DNA of 64,000 nt from Alviniconcha marisindica (Eukaryota; Mollusca; Gastropoda; Provannidae). The translations under genes were made by a program, and so were the position numbers. Shown here piece after piece: positions 37,701 to 47,194 of the stretch. The number at the start of each line of letters is the position of its first letter. Position 1 is the stretch's first letter. The DNA lies in contig JABMCL010000979.1 of the NCBI GenBank assembly GCA_018857735.1, forward strand, positions 1,763,501-1,827,500, read 5' to 3'. The notes beneath the pieces are model-generated. The model made no database searches. It was not told the DNA's origin and saw nothing but the letters and a program-made list of their open reading frames with translations.

Positions 37701-40671
37701 CTAGCTTGGCTCTTACACTGTTACAGATGAGCCCATGCGAGCCCTGCACCCACCAGCAGCCCACGGGGAGCACCAGCACCACCTGGGCTACCTGATGCCG
37801 CAGACCGTTTTGCAGGAGCACCACCAGCGCATGCAGACTCTCATGCTGGCCCATCAGGAGCAGGCTGTTCGCAACGCATTTGCAAGAAACCATCGCCAGG
37901 AGCTGGCTCACAGCTCCGCGATTGCCCAGGAAATGGCTGCTCGCAGCACAGTGGCGGCTCAAGAAGCCTCTCGCAAATCAGCCCAAGAGGCGGCCAGGAA
38001 TGCTGAGAAGGAAGCCAGTGCTGCCCAGGTGCGAGCAGCTCAGGAGGCTGCCAACAAAGTGAAAGAGGCGGCTAGGCAGGAAGCAGCCTTCCAGGAGGTG
38101 ATGGCTGCCCGCAATGCCGTTGTGGAGCGTTCCATTCAAGAAGGACTGGCAGCCAGCCGCAGCAGTCAGGAGAGCGGGCTCAAAGCGGGGCCGCCGCCAC
38201 CCACCCTGGGCAAGATCATGGGCATTCCCTCGTCGACTGCGTCAGTGCAGCAGGTGCCGCTCAACCTGGCCGACTCGGACTCCCGGAGCGGTTCCTCGGA
38301 CCGAGGCAGCGCCGGCAAGCCCCCGTTCACCTTGCCGCCAGGCCCCATGGAGCGGGAGAGGGGCAGCAAGGGGGCTGACCGACCGCCGCCGGACACGCCC
38401 CACCTGCCCAGCAGCGCCTTCGTACCCCCACCCGGCAGCGCTCCGCCAGGCACTCACCGCGAGGGTCTGCCCGTCTACAGCGGCGACTTGGGTTTCGCAC
38501 CGTTTGTGGTGCCTCGTATGCTGGATCCCCGCCTTTACACCGGCCAGCAGCATCACCCCCAGTTCCTGCCTGGCCGCGAGGGCGTCCTCCCGGCCCCCTT
38601 CCAGCAGTTTGTGCCTGGGGCTGGGGGCCAGCGCTTCCCTCTGGACCAGCACACCGAAGCTGAGCGGCTGTTGAAGAAGGCAGAGATTCCCCCCGGGGGC
38701 TTGATGCCCATGGGAAGGTCCCCCTCGCCCATTCCGTCGCCGTCGCCGCGACTGCCACCCGAAATGGTCAGCCACCCGATGATGAGGATAAGCGAGGTCC
38801 CAGTCCGCGAGAACCTGAACTCCGTGCTTGGGGTAAGGTTTTGTGCCTTTTGCGTAACTAGATCTTTGCTCGCTGCAGCATCAGCTGCCAGTGCGATGGA
38901 GCTGTCAGCGTTAAGGAGACGGTTTGGGTGTCCTCAGTTAGGGGATGGTGTGACCCAAGGAAAGAAGTTGAGCTAGCTGAAAGTAATGGCACATGTCAGT
39001 ATTGTCACTTCCATTGTTGAGAAAATCCCATCAGGGCTGTGAAAATTGCCAATGTTTCGACACTCAGAAGTAAAAGGCATGCGGTTCCCTTTTACTTCTT
39101 CTTTCTGACTTGCACGCATCATTTAGAATGTTCTCTTCTTTTGCAGCGTTACCCTATGGTGTGGCAGGGCATGCTGGCACTGAAGAACGACCAGAGCTAC
39201 GTTCAGATGCACTTTGTGTCTGGATCGAAGGATTTGCCGGACCAGGCGCTGCCACAGGTGGTCTTCTCTGGGCAAGCGCTGCCACTGCGCATTTCCCAGC
39301 GAATGCGCCTCGAACCCCCCAATCTGGAGGGGGTCACCAAGCGCATGATCGTAAGTGTTGGGGAGAGTTCAGGCGCTGTTGACCATCACTGATCTGTCTC
39401 TTTCTTCCTACCCCCTCCTATTCTGCGTCTTCCTCCTGTCACCTCCTCCTTCCTCTTTGCTCTGCTGGGTTTGGCTACTTCAGTCACAATGGAAGAGTAA
39501 GGATAGCAGTTTGCCAGTAAATATGAAATGGGGAGAAAGAAGGATTGAAATAGTTTGTAATGCTCTCATCAGTGGAAGAATATGGGAAAGGTGGGGGGGG
39601 GGGGGGGGTAAATTAACAAATAATTGGTTTGTAACACCCAGTCAACCATGGCAGTTAGATCAGGGCGGAAGCAAAGGAGGGGTATAATTGAGTAACTTTT
39701 GAAAGGAGCGTTAAGGTAGCGAGTGCTTGGCTGAGAGAATACCTTTTTATCTCTTCATTTTCTCTCCTCCCCTTGGCTTGCTAGTCTGTCTATACTCATT
39801 TGGTGACTTGCTTTTTTCCCCTCTTCTCCAAAATGCAGAATGAGAAGGACTATACGCTGCTGCTGGCAGTGCCGTGCGGCCTGAGCCACATGGACATCAC
39901 CGACCAGACCAAGAACCTTACCGTGGGCTTCATTGAGTATCTGCGCAGCAAGCTGGCGGCTGGTATCGTCAACGTCTCGCAGCCGGGCACAAATCAGGTG
40001 AGTGAACAACTGCTGGTGAGGTTGACAAAATAGAACAGATCTAGGGAAATGTAGTTACCTATGCAACGAAATACAAGGAACATTGAAACACACGCGCTTT
40101 TGACAGAGTCTTCATCAGGTGTTCAGGTAGATCTATCCGTCTTCTTACACCTGACAAAGACTTTCTGTCGAAAGCACTTGTGTTTCACTGTTCCTTGCGT
40201 TTTATCGTATAGGTGAGAGTGTTTCCCTAGATCTGTTCGAATAAATCAGGTGAGTTTGCGCAGAACCTTGCTTCTTATTTTGGGGACCACAGTCAGCAGA
40301 TTGATTCTCGGATTACAGCCAGGGTCTGCTGAAACATTGATTGCTTGATATCAAAACTGGGGGACATGTGGGCCCCATACGTGCACATTTGTTAAACTCT
40401 GTTTTTGCTTTCAACCTGTTTTTGCTTTCAGAGACTTGAATGGTTTTCCTTCTCTGCATGACTCGTTTTGTTTGAATGTATTATACGAACATTGTGTTAC
40501 AAGTTGTGCTCTACACGTGTTTTGTTGGTTGCTTGGTTTCAGCCGGCGTTTGTGGTGCACGTCTTTCCGCCTTGCGAGTTCTCCATGCAGGTGGTCAATG
40601 ACCACAGCCAGGGTCTTGTGGAACAGATCCACGACCTCGCCCACGTTATCATCATCATCACCACCGTCTGA
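13945..40671 (+). CDS. SPEN: SPEN / SHARP / Split-ends orthologue, 16 exons, 5' incomplete
   Basis: Nuclear RNA-binding transcriptional co-repressor scaffold. Sixteen exons with GT-AG borders and matching phases join to 15,203 nt, about 5,066 residues counted from the first full codon here. Order: Ser/Arg-rich region (1-80); three RRMs (about 125-204, 225-297, 306-378); a long charged disordered region; a Lys/Glu-rich helix (about 2180-2323); Arg-Gly-rich and Pro-rich segments; an Ala-rich helix in exon 13; and a C-terminal SPOC domain of about 163 residues. The RRM spacing, the link between the last two RRMs (GFGKSMPTNCVW) and the SPOC motifs (YPMVWQGMLALKND, QRMRLE, FPPCEFS) are the SPEN family signature. 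Vertebrate SPEN has one more RRM at its N-terminus, so at least one upstream exon is missing. Small RBM15-type SPOC proteins are excluded by size. One base breaks the frame near 29,957. Start codon not seen. Confidence 0.96.
14619..14791 (+). CDS. SPEN: SPEN exon b: start of the first visible RRM
   Basis: Acceptor tatgttgcag, donor gtgagg at 14792. It joins in phase to exon a (AG+C) and ends one base into the next codon. It encodes an acidic linker and then the RNP2 strand ICITGLPARSS, equivalent to the second RRM of vertebrate SPEN. Confidence 0.92.
15175..15650 (+). repeat. Diverged tandem repeat in SPEN intron (about 7 copies, 55-70 bp)
   Basis: The unit is roughly gtaagaagtcagcctagtta then gaaacagaggcagctgacag then cagatggttttgtgtt. 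Copies are clearly related but have many substitutions and small indels, so the array is old. Confidence 0.85.
15868..16215 (+). repeat. Dispersed repeat, copy 2 (pair at 6,779)
   Basis: Same ordered blocks as copy 1, interrupted by a CATG/TG microsatellite at about 16,027-16,072. It lies inside the SPEN intron between exons b and c. Confidence 0.7.
16903..17014 (+). CDS. SPEN: SPEN exon c: middle of the first visible RRM
   Basis: Acceptor ttggtttcag, donor gtacgc at 17015. It encodes helix 1 and the central strands: SLRDGLFHEYKKHGKVTTVQ, then RNP1-like HAMVSFRK. It ends two bases into a Lys codon completed by exon d. Confidence 0.95.
17566..17654 (+). CDS. SPEN: SPEN exon d: end of the first visible RRM
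   Basis: Acceptor attcctttcag, donor gtaagt at 17655. It encodes PEDASKALEASQGKMFFG and the final strand TKIKVTSH, the usual SPEN layout for helix 2 and strand 4. It ends one base into a codon. Confidence 0.95.
17655..19211. other. SPEN intron d-e
   Basis: 1.56 kb without coding signal; poly-G run at 19,081-19,100 shortly before the acceptor at 19,212. Confidence 0.8.
19212..19360 (+). CDS. SPEN: SPEN exon e: linker and first half of the second visible RRM
   Basis: Acceptor gtatttacag, donor gtgagt at 19361, ends in phase 0. It contains the DEFHPKSTRTLFVGNLEK junction with canonical RNP2 (LFVGNL), followed by helix 1 (TVQDLIGKFSPFG). This is one of the most conserved stretches in the SPEN/RBM15 family. 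Confidence 0.96.
19821..19946 (+). CDS. SPEN: SPEN exon f: second half of the second visible RRM
   Basis: Acceptor cgttgcacag, donor gtaagt at 19947; 42 whole codons. It encodes DVDIKRQG, RNP1 AYAFVQYTD, helix 2 and the GANKIK strand that runs straight into exon g. Confidence 0.96.
20375..20602 (+). CDS. SPEN: SPEN exon g: third visible RRM
   Basis: Acceptor cctgttgcag, donor gtatgt at 20603; 76 whole codons. It begins LGFGKSMPTNCVWIDG, the near-invariant linker plus RNP2 of the last SPEN RRM. It continues with helix 1 (EKSIYRVFKKYG), RNP1 ALVFFTN and helix 2 up to GKRRIM. A poly-G run follows the donor at 20,642-20,666. Confidence 0.97.
20853..21001 (+). CDS. SPEN: SPEN exon h: last RRM strand and C-terminal extension
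   Basis: Acceptor gtaatgtgcag, donor gtgagt at 21002. It encodes IDFASRECQSNFLDRMEKTG, matching the conserved helix after the last RRM, then a charged tail ending SFEYQEGFPEE. It ends two bases into a codon. Confidence 0.95.
21153..21390 (+). mobile_element. Old, diverged copy of the tRNA-derived SINE
   Basis: Starts gaaccagtttggtctaacgg (A-box-like) with a weak B-box (gttcagttccc), then ctccaaagttgtggttcatg and gacactgttttgtgac as in the younger copies at 53,228 and 55,946. The tail is degraded. It sits in the SPEN intron between exons h and i. Confidence 0.75.
21725..21865 (+). CDS. SPEN: SPEN exon i: Arg/Gly-rich linker
   Basis: Acceptor ataattacag, donor gtaggc at 21866. It encodes 46 residues with an RGRVGRGRNRH stretch and a Ser-Arg end. 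Phase matches both neighbours (GA+A, then AG+C). There is no domain; Arg-Gly runs of this type often add RNA affinity. Confidence 0.88.
22176..22570 (+). repeat. Minisatellite, about 8 copies of a 51-bp unit, in SPEN intron i-j
   Basis: The unit is gtgaagctgaatgtgcaggg then gttggaaatgggaatttgat then atttgtgaaac. Two variants (cgtgaa/caggg and catgaa/catgg) alternate. The unit is a multiple of three without stops, so one + frame and several - frames stay open; this is not evidence of coding. Confidence 0.95.
22742..22845. repeat. (GT)n-(GA)n compound microsatellite
   Basis: TG run, then GA-rich run, unique spacer, then a second TG run, about 380 bp before the giant exon. Confidence 0.9.
23227..33492 (+). 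CDS. SPEN: SPEN exon j: giant 10.27-kb disordered-region exon (one frame break)
   Basis: Acceptor gttgttttacag, donor gtgaga at 33493. It encodes about 3,420 residues. In order: Arg/Asp/Tyr-rich start; a conserved-looking helix pair (LSLEDRIRMVDEIMNMPP, and SILDQDYKRLG like the SIFEQDSKRL motif of vertebrate SPEN); a Ser/Thr/Pro/Val-rich tract; a nine-copy PAARKDTS-type repeat (26,159-26,431); Lys/Asp/Ser-rich tracts; a Lys/Glu/Arg helix (28,358-28,790); YHLIEEPVYTSMYDTIKRR; acidic Ser clusters (SSSSDDEEEEVDE); Arg-Gly-rich RKNASSRGRGRRGRGG; and SFEDWKASNML. The frame is open from the acceptor to a TGA at 29,957-29,959, then continues one base out of register to the donor. The whole-gene nucleotide count only divides by three if one extra base is removed. 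Confidence 0.93.
26159..26431 (+). repeat. SPEN: Coding minisatellite in SPEN exon j: nine 10-residue repeats
   Basis: Consensus SPAARKDTSM; copies are 10 residues, one of 11. The third to ninth copies vary mainly at the last two positions and at Arg/Lys. The unit is 30 bp, so copy-number change keeps the frame. Basic-Asp spacing is regular; function unknown. Confidence 0.93.
28358..28790 (+). repeat. SPEN: Lys/Glu/Arg-rich helix-coding tract in SPEN exon j
   Basis: About 144 residues of almost only K, E, R and Q, with KRKEEE / KKKEEE heptad-like units. It could form a single alpha-helix or a coiled coil. On DNA level it is a purine-only (A/G) stretch prone to sequencing and replication slippage. 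Confidence 0.9.
33493..34873. other. SPEN intron j-k
   Basis: No exon. It includes an AT-rich stretch with (AAT)-like bases and cattttatttataatgtgcc at 33,778-33,810, of a kind seen at ends of dispersed elements. A 64-residue bottom-strand ORF lies at 34,113-34,307 whose composition looks protein-like but which I do not recognise. Confidence 0.6.
34874..36675 (+). CDS. SPEN: SPEN exon k: Pro/Ser/His-rich region
   Basis: Acceptor gatggttttcag, donor gtgagc at 36676. About 600 codons, GC-rich compared with the flanking introns. It encodes low-complexity Pro/Ser/Gly/His sequence with one Arg/Glu helix (ERRERELEREREQREREQQ) and repeated SPK/SPT dipeptides, possible proline-directed kinase sites. 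Phase matches exon j (G+GT). A TG run follows the donor. Confidence 0.92.
36879..36941 (+). repeat. Two-copy 32-bp tandem repeat in SPEN intron k-l
   Basis: cagatatatgtacttaagat plus acagaagatgat, then the same again with one or two changes. Confidence 0.85.
36984..37113 (+). CDS. SPEN: SPEN exon l: short Pro/His-rich exon
   Basis: Acceptor agcatgtgcag, donor gtgagt at 37114; 43 codons plus one base. It reads VIERLPNPMRPMEGIHGARG and on to LLARYK. Phase matches both neighbours. No domain is recognised; the intron upstream contains two copies of a 32-bp unit (36,879-36,941). Confidence 0.88.
37114..37726. other. SPEN intron l-m
   Basis: 613 bp, AT-rich, no repeat or coding signal recognised. 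Confidence 0.7.
37727..38832 (+). CDS. SPEN: SPEN exon m: Ala-rich helix and Pro-rich linker to SPOC
   Basis: Acceptor acactgttacag, donor gtaagg at 38833. About 369 codons. The first third is a long Gln/Ala/Arg/Glu-rich helix (about residues EHHQRM to EGLAAS, 37,825-38,160) with repeated AAQEA and AARNA units, a likely coiled coil. The rest is Pro/Ser/Gly-rich and ends MVSHPMMRISEVPV then NSVLG just before SPOC. Confidence 0.93.
39147..39350 (+). CDS. SPEN: SPEN exon n: first half of SPOC domain
   Basis: Acceptor ttcttttgcag, donor gtaagt at 39351; 68 whole codons. It begins RYPMVWQGMLALKND and contains MHFVSGSKDL, LPLRISQRMRLEPP and LEGVTKRM. In human SHARP the basic patch that binds the phosphorylated LSD tail of SMRT/NCoR includes the Lys of ALKND and the Arg residues of LRI-QRMRLE. 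All are present here, so co-repressor binding is likely conserved. Confidence 0.97.
39839..39997 (+). CDS. SPEN: SPEN exon o: centre of SPOC domain
   Basis: Acceptor ccaaaatgcag, donor gtgagt at 39998; 53 whole codons. It encodes DYTLLLAVPCG, then FIEYLRSKLAAGIVNV ending PGTNQ. The Tyr and Lys of EYLRSK match the Tyr/Lys pair of the human basic patch. Confidence 0.97.
40033..40238. mobile_element. Foldback (inverted-repeat) element in the last SPEN intron
   Basis: Left arm 40,033-40,122 and right arm 40,147-40,238 are reverse complements over about 90 bp, from gaacagatctaggg… to …ctagatctgttc, with roughly 80% match by eye and a 24-bp loop. Each arm carries a motif close to CTGATGAAGAC…GTCGAAAGC, which resembles a hammerhead-type core. 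No target-site duplication is clear. Confidence 0.8.
40543..40671 (+). CDS. SPEN: SPEN exon p: C-terminal end of SPOC and stop
   Basis: Acceptor cttggtttcag; TGA at 40669-40671. It encodes PAFVVHVFPPCEFSMQVV, a helix, and the final strand HVIIIITTV, matching the very C-terminus of the SPEN family (which also ends in a hydrophobic strand followed directly by the stop). Confidence 0.96.
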   Translation, partial: PAFVVHVFPPCEFSMQVVNDHSQGLVEQIHDLAHVIIIITTV

Positions 40672-43600
40672 ACAACCAGCTTCACACCAACATTACCATG
40701 GCATACGCCTCCATTTTGTCACAACCTGTTGAGCACCTGATACCAAAAGACATCATCGTCAACATCAATGTCTTTGTGGACACGACCGTCCTCTCAGAGT
40801 TGCTGGTAATCGTCATGAGGGACTGAATCAGCGCAGCCTCAGCATTGTGCATTCGCAGCCTCTGGCATGTTTCATCACCCCTGATGGCATTGAGCCTCGC
40901 CCAGAGCCTCATCATTGTTCAGTCATGACTGCCGTCGTCTTGCCTCCACGCTCCTCTGTGTATGGGGCAGTGCGAGTGTGCGGTCAGTGAAAGGGTGCCA
41001 TTTCCAGCCGCTTTGTTGTGAAAGAAGTGTACAGCCATGTGCTTCTGGGCTCTTCTGTGTGCGGGAGGCAAGGGCTGAGTTGAACAATCATCTGTGCAAG
41101 GAAACCATCGCGAATTTGACGGCAGCGTCTCCTCCGTCATGGTTAGGATAAAGGGCCTCTATTCCTGATGGATGGAGTTGGAGGTGTTGGGAGTGGAGTG
41201 AGGCCTTCCCCCATGACCTGTGCGGGCAGTCCCTCACTGTAAGGTTACGATCGGGGCATCACAGTAACTCTTAACTCAGACCACAAGGATCTTTTGACCA
41301 CCAGGCACAAAGGTACTATATTGTAAATCCCTGAACGTGACACTGAGACCCGTCAGCATCCTGCGTGACCGTCGTTCCAGGACTGACCCGATTTTACCGA
41401 CCCCTCCTTGATCATGTGGGTGTGTATGTCCCAGTGACTACTCTCCACACCTGCCGGTACACCAACTTTGACCCGGCACTGAATTGGACAGCGTGTGTGT
41501 CGCACTTAGCATAATTGCTTCAACTGCAGAAACTGAGACTAAACACCATTATTGCTTCCAAGCGGGCAACAACACACTTTCATTCTGCTTGTACCTCCAC
41601 CTGATTTCCGGTTCCAGTAGTTTGAGTAGCGATGAGAACTAGCTTAGATTAGCTTCCCCCTAGCGCTACAAGCAGAAGTAGTCGACATGCTTGCATTTGC
41701 GTCGTTGAGTAGAAAACCTGCAAGCTGCTTTTTTTTCTTTCTTTCTTTTTTCCCCCTCACCCTTCCATTTTTCCATTAATAATAAATTAATTTCTACCTT
41801 TAGTTTGATTTACCTCACAAAGATGGCCAGGCGACATTACAACTTTTTCTGTTAAGTTGTGGACTTGGCAGTGAATTGATGGATACCTGAAACATTACCG
41901 ATCTTTGTGACATGCAGGTACAGACATTTTGGCTGGATAGTTAAAGTATATACTGTGGGTCCACAAGGACACTAGTTGCAATGAAGCATTTTGATTGGTC
42001 AGAATCTGGGGCACTTGCAGTTGCAGAGAAAATACTGTGTATTATTATTAACATGCTTCAGTGTGCAATTCTGAACCAGCTGTGGACTTTGTTGTGGCGT
42101 GTTGAGTTATAACCAATTAATCTGTGTACTTCTGCGTGTCTAGTGCTGGTACCTACGTGGATGGTGTTGTGAGTTCGAGGGATACATATTTTGTGGTGTA
42201 AGATTATTCAGTTCTGCTCATGGATATGATATATATATATATATATATAATGTTCACCGTAATTATTTCTCTAGCACAAAGCTCTGTGCACAGTTTCTTC
42301 AACAAACAAAAGGCTTTTTCCTCGTGCAGGGACGGAAGCGTGTTTAGGCGTTACGCCTTGAACTTGAATGAGCACGCTGTCCGGGTGGTTCCCTCGGGAG
42401 GAGACTTTTCTGATCAGTTTAAAGGCTGTCACTCTGTTTGACTGCTGGGTGCACTCAGTGAGGTGTTAACTGTCAAAATGCGTTGGGAGTTGTCCAGTAG
42501 ATGGAGTGACAGCCTGGACTATCGACAAAACTTTCTTAGCTTTTGTTTTTCTTTTCACAGTCCATTTCTTGTTGCTTTTGCTCGTTTGTTATTATACAGT
42601 GCATGTCAGTGACATGTTTTAGGGCCCAGATTCAGGCTGGGGAAGAAATGACAACAACAACAGTGATACATTATGTGTGAGTGTTGTGTGTGTGCATTAG
42701 TTTCAAGCACATGCTAACGACTTTCTACAAACATGTCTGGAGACATAGCATTCTGTCTCTGTCTCTGTCTCTCTCTCTCTCGCTTTTTGTTTTTTTGGCT
42801 GTTTTTCTTCTTTTTTGCTTCCCATCTCCTTTTATTGGCCACTCAGCAGCTGAGGCGTTCTGCTGATGTGGAGACAGAAATGTGAGTGTATCAAACGCCA
42901 ACGTGAACCCAAAAGGCAGCAGTGTTTCAGTCACTTTTTAAGCTCTGGTTTCTTGTCTGCGTGTGCCGGAGTGTGTATGTGTCGTGACTGGCACACTTAG
43001 GAATGCTTGAGAGAGAGAGAATTATCACAGCTTTTTCAGTTGAAAGCTTTTTTTTTTTGGTGTTTGTTATTGTACTGTAAATATAGTTCTGTAAACAAAA
43101 AAACAGGGTGTGTGATTGCAATTTTTGTTGTTGTTTATTTATTGAATATTTTTTATTGATTTTTTTCTTTTTTTTCTTTTTTTTTTTTGCTGGGTAGCTT
43201 GAAGTTAAGTGAGATATAGTGTTAAACTGAAAAGGGAGTTTTCAGATGTACAGACAGTTTTGTGTATGTGTGGGTATGTGTGGCTTGGTGTTTGAGTTTG
43301 ATTTTTGCACAGACAGAATTTGTTTTTCTTTCTGCTTTTTATTTGAATTTTGTTTGTACTTATTGTTTATACTTTTTTTGTTGTTATATCATGTGTGTTT
43401 GTGTAAATACAGGATGTTGACAGAAAGAAATATGACTAAAAGGAAAAAGAAAAACATGAAAAAAACAACCTTAGTGCAATGACTTGTTTATTTTGATCTC
43501 ACGATGAGTGAGTGATTACTAACTGTGCTTGCTTGTGTGTGAAAGACCGTGTGCCTGCATGTGTGTGTGTGTGTGTGTGTGTGTGAATTAACTGACACTT

Positions 43601-45708
43601 TGACCAGAAATCAACATTATATACAATGATGCATTGAACTTTCCCCCTTCTTGCTTTGAGAAAGAAATCACACATATACAAATACACCCATGAGCTCTAC
43701 ATGTGCAGATATTGGTATCTAAACCTGTGCTACTTGTAAAGTTTAATTCCAAAAAGTTCATGTTTGTAACTACAGGTAAATTATCTGACATATTAAACCA
43801 TGTTTTAGACTCTAGAAAAGCCACCACTCGGAAACACTCTTGCGGCTAAGAGCTTACTTTATGTTAGGGTTGTTGCTTTCACCAGAGTGGGTAATTAATT
43901 ATATTGTACTTTGAAAGACATGGATGAGTTGAATTTTTGTCCACACCTGGTTGTGTGTGTGTTGGGGTTGGGGATCACCTTGCTAAAACCTAGTGCTGTT
44001 AGAAAATCGAGACATTGGGAATTGCGAGCACATAACCTAGTGCTTTTGTAAGCAGAGCAAGTCATGGCGTATTAGAATTTCTGTCACACGTAAGTTTGTT
44101 GTCACTGCGGGGGTGCGGGAAAGTACGAATCACCTTGCTAAACGTAAATAGTGCCACTGAGAGTAAAACATGAATTATCTGAGCTGGACAAAGGTCTTTC
44201 TCAACAAAGACTGGTACTGGTAGCTATGTAATTGGTGTAATCATGTAATGATGTAGTGAGTAGGTGTCTAAATGGTCAAGACCGTTCATAATTAATATTT
44301 AATTACACAATTCAGCATGCAAGAAACACATGCTGAAGATTGGTTTCTGGAAGTTGAATGGGTGTAACTGATCGCGATTGGAATGGGAATTAATGGTAGT
44401 TTCGTTTGTCTGTTTTGACTGTGGGTAGAGCCTGTAGTATTGAGTATTGCGAGAATGTGGTAAAGGAAGAGAAACAGACTCTCCAATGCTCAATTCAGTT
44501 TTCTTACTGACTGTACATAGATACCAAACCAAGAGAAAGCAGGGTTGATGTTTGTTGTTTAGTATTGTGTATTTGTGTCATGTGTGTTGTAGCACCTGTA
44601 GTTCCAGTAAAAGTAATATATTGGCTTCATGCAGAGAAAAGAAAGAAAGAAAAAAAAGAAAAAGAAGAAAAAACCCCCACAAAAGATCAGAATCCATCCA
44701 AAATGTGCGACTACTCACATGTACAATGTAACATTCACGCTTGGTGTGTTTGATAGTTTGATTAAAGCTCTTGTTGATTCATTTGATGCACGCAAGTACT
44801 TGTGCTGACATAATCACCCTTGAGCTTTAAAAAAAAAAGTCACTGCTGAACCAGCATAAAGTATAAAGTTGTAGTAATAAGCATTGATGTGCTTTGTGTT
44901 CATTGACTGTAAACATTATCTCAGACGTTTTCAATGTCCTCGTGACTGCGTCACTTATTTCCCCATCACCATTTTGTCATAACATTGCTACAGCACTTTT
45001 GATCATCTTCAATCATTGTCCAGTTCCTGTGATCAGCCTTCCTTCCGTATATATATATAAACTTGTACCAGTTCTTGAAAAGTTTATGGGTCATCCCAAC
45101 TTCTTTAGCAGTCAAAAAACTACTTGCCATGTATGTGAAAATATTGATGTGTAACTGTAAGGGAAATAACCTTCACTGACCAAGCTCCAACTTCCTCTCT
45201 TGTTTGTAACTTTAAATGTGTCGAAATGCCAGTTGATTTTTTTTTTTAATGAATTACCAATGTAAATGAAAATAAATTGGTAATAGTTCTCCCAGGTATT
45301 ACTTGCGTGAGACTTTTTGTCAGGAAAAGTTTAGATTTCTGTAGAGGACCTATAATTTGAGTAAATGTTATTGCAGTTTAGTTTTGTAAGTGTCGGTCAG
45401 TTTAGTTTTAATGAAAATCTGTTAATTGTTTGAGTGAATGTTAACCCAGTTCAGTTTTGTAAGTGACAGCCCAGTTTAATGTAACAAAATCCCAGATATT
45501 TTTGTTTCATGCATCTAGGCATGTAATGAAAACCTTTTGTTTGAGTTTACATCCAACTTTTTAGAGGTATATATATATATGATAATGAATAATTCATCAT
45601 TTAAAAATTAATAGAAAGTATTTGAACTTAATACAATTTGTAATGTGTATGTAAAATTATATGATTACTATGCGAGACTATATTTTGACTATTTTGGTCT
45701 ATAAATAT

Positions 45709-45765
45709 CGCCCTGATATAACCGCACTGGTTGACTGGGCGTAAAACACCAATTTACTTACTTGC
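45709..45765 (+). repeat. Dispersed repeat tail, best-preserved copy
   Basis: cgccctgatataaccgcact then ggttgactgggcgtaaaaca then ccaatttacttacttgc. It matches 53,598-53,650 closely. Confidence 0.7.
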
Positions 45766-47194
45766 TGGTCTATAAATTTGGTGAAAGAAGAGGGTTAGGT
45801 GTATCAGTCGTACAAATGGTTGTACAAACATACCACTAAACAGAAGTTGATTTTGTTGACATAGAATACAAAAGTTAGTTTTTAACAGCTTTGACCCCAG
45901 AGTCGTTGTTTCCAGGCAGATTTTTTCTTTTCTTCTTGTGTAGCAGAATTTGTCTTGAGCTTAAAACTCATTGACTTAGTTTTCTTTTGTTGTTTTGTTT
46001 AGACCAAGCGCACAATCCAGTCAAATGCAATTTGTTCAACTTCCATGTTTAATGTTTTTATTGCAAAGTTTAAGTTAATTTTGTACTGATGTATCCTGAA
46101 CATCTTGAGTGCATTACTGCAGTGTTTGTGACATAAATGATTCGTTTCATTTGATTCAGTCAGTGTTGTAGCTGTCATTCACATTAGGTTGCATTTCTTT
46201 CAGTTCACATATATTGTCTGTCATTTGAATCATATGATATATATTTGAAGTGGTTCGGAGAAAGAGCAGCTACATTTAAGTAGCTGTTAATATTAATAAT
46301 GAAATATGACATATCTTTACTATCACTAGTTGTGAACTAACTCGTGAATCTGTGTGCTTCATCATTATGCTATGTATGACTGACTCCCAGTCCCAGAGAA
46401 ACTACAATTATTGCCAGGAACAATAATGCATAGTGTTCTGACATGAATGAGTTAACATGGAAGGCTACATAACAGAGAGAAAAAAGAAGAAGAAGAGAGA
46501 GGAAAAAAACGGGTAAAGACAAATGCTAGACAGTTAGTTACATACATGTACAATAATGATACAAAATGTTGACTTTACCAAATACTTTGAACATCTTTTA
46601 AATGGAATACAGAATGCAGAAGTTCTTGTTTTTGCAGTATTTAGTAATAGTATCTTTTCTCATAGGTGAAGCCCATTTTGGAAGGGGCTGAATGCTAGAT
46701 AAACAGAAATTGTCACAAGATAAATTAAGACTATGATGAGATTCATGACTGAGATGCAGTTATGGTTGATAACCTGACAACGGAAGAACTTGAAGAAATC
46801 TGAGCTTTCTCCAGTTTCACAGCCAGTGTAGGTTGGACATTGAACCACAGGTATTCATTCTCTCACGAACACATATTTATACATTCATCCGTTCATTTAA
46901 TCATTAATTCCTTTACTTGTCGTCTTCACTTCATGGGGATGTGCTTTAGTGCAAAGATGCATGGGGGCAAGCAAGCCAGAAGCTGGAAATCCAGCAAGCT
47001 GAGTTAGGTTCCAGTAGCTACAATTCCACAGAAGAAAACAAAAATTGAAAACAAAAACAACCCAGACGAGACCCTTTAAAATCCCAGGATCAGTTCAAAA
47101 GATAGCAGCAAGATAAAAGCATGTGTGACCAAAGAGCTTTTGTTCCTTGTGGGCACAGTACCGGTCATCTCTTTCCTGTCGTGCCCCACCTCTT

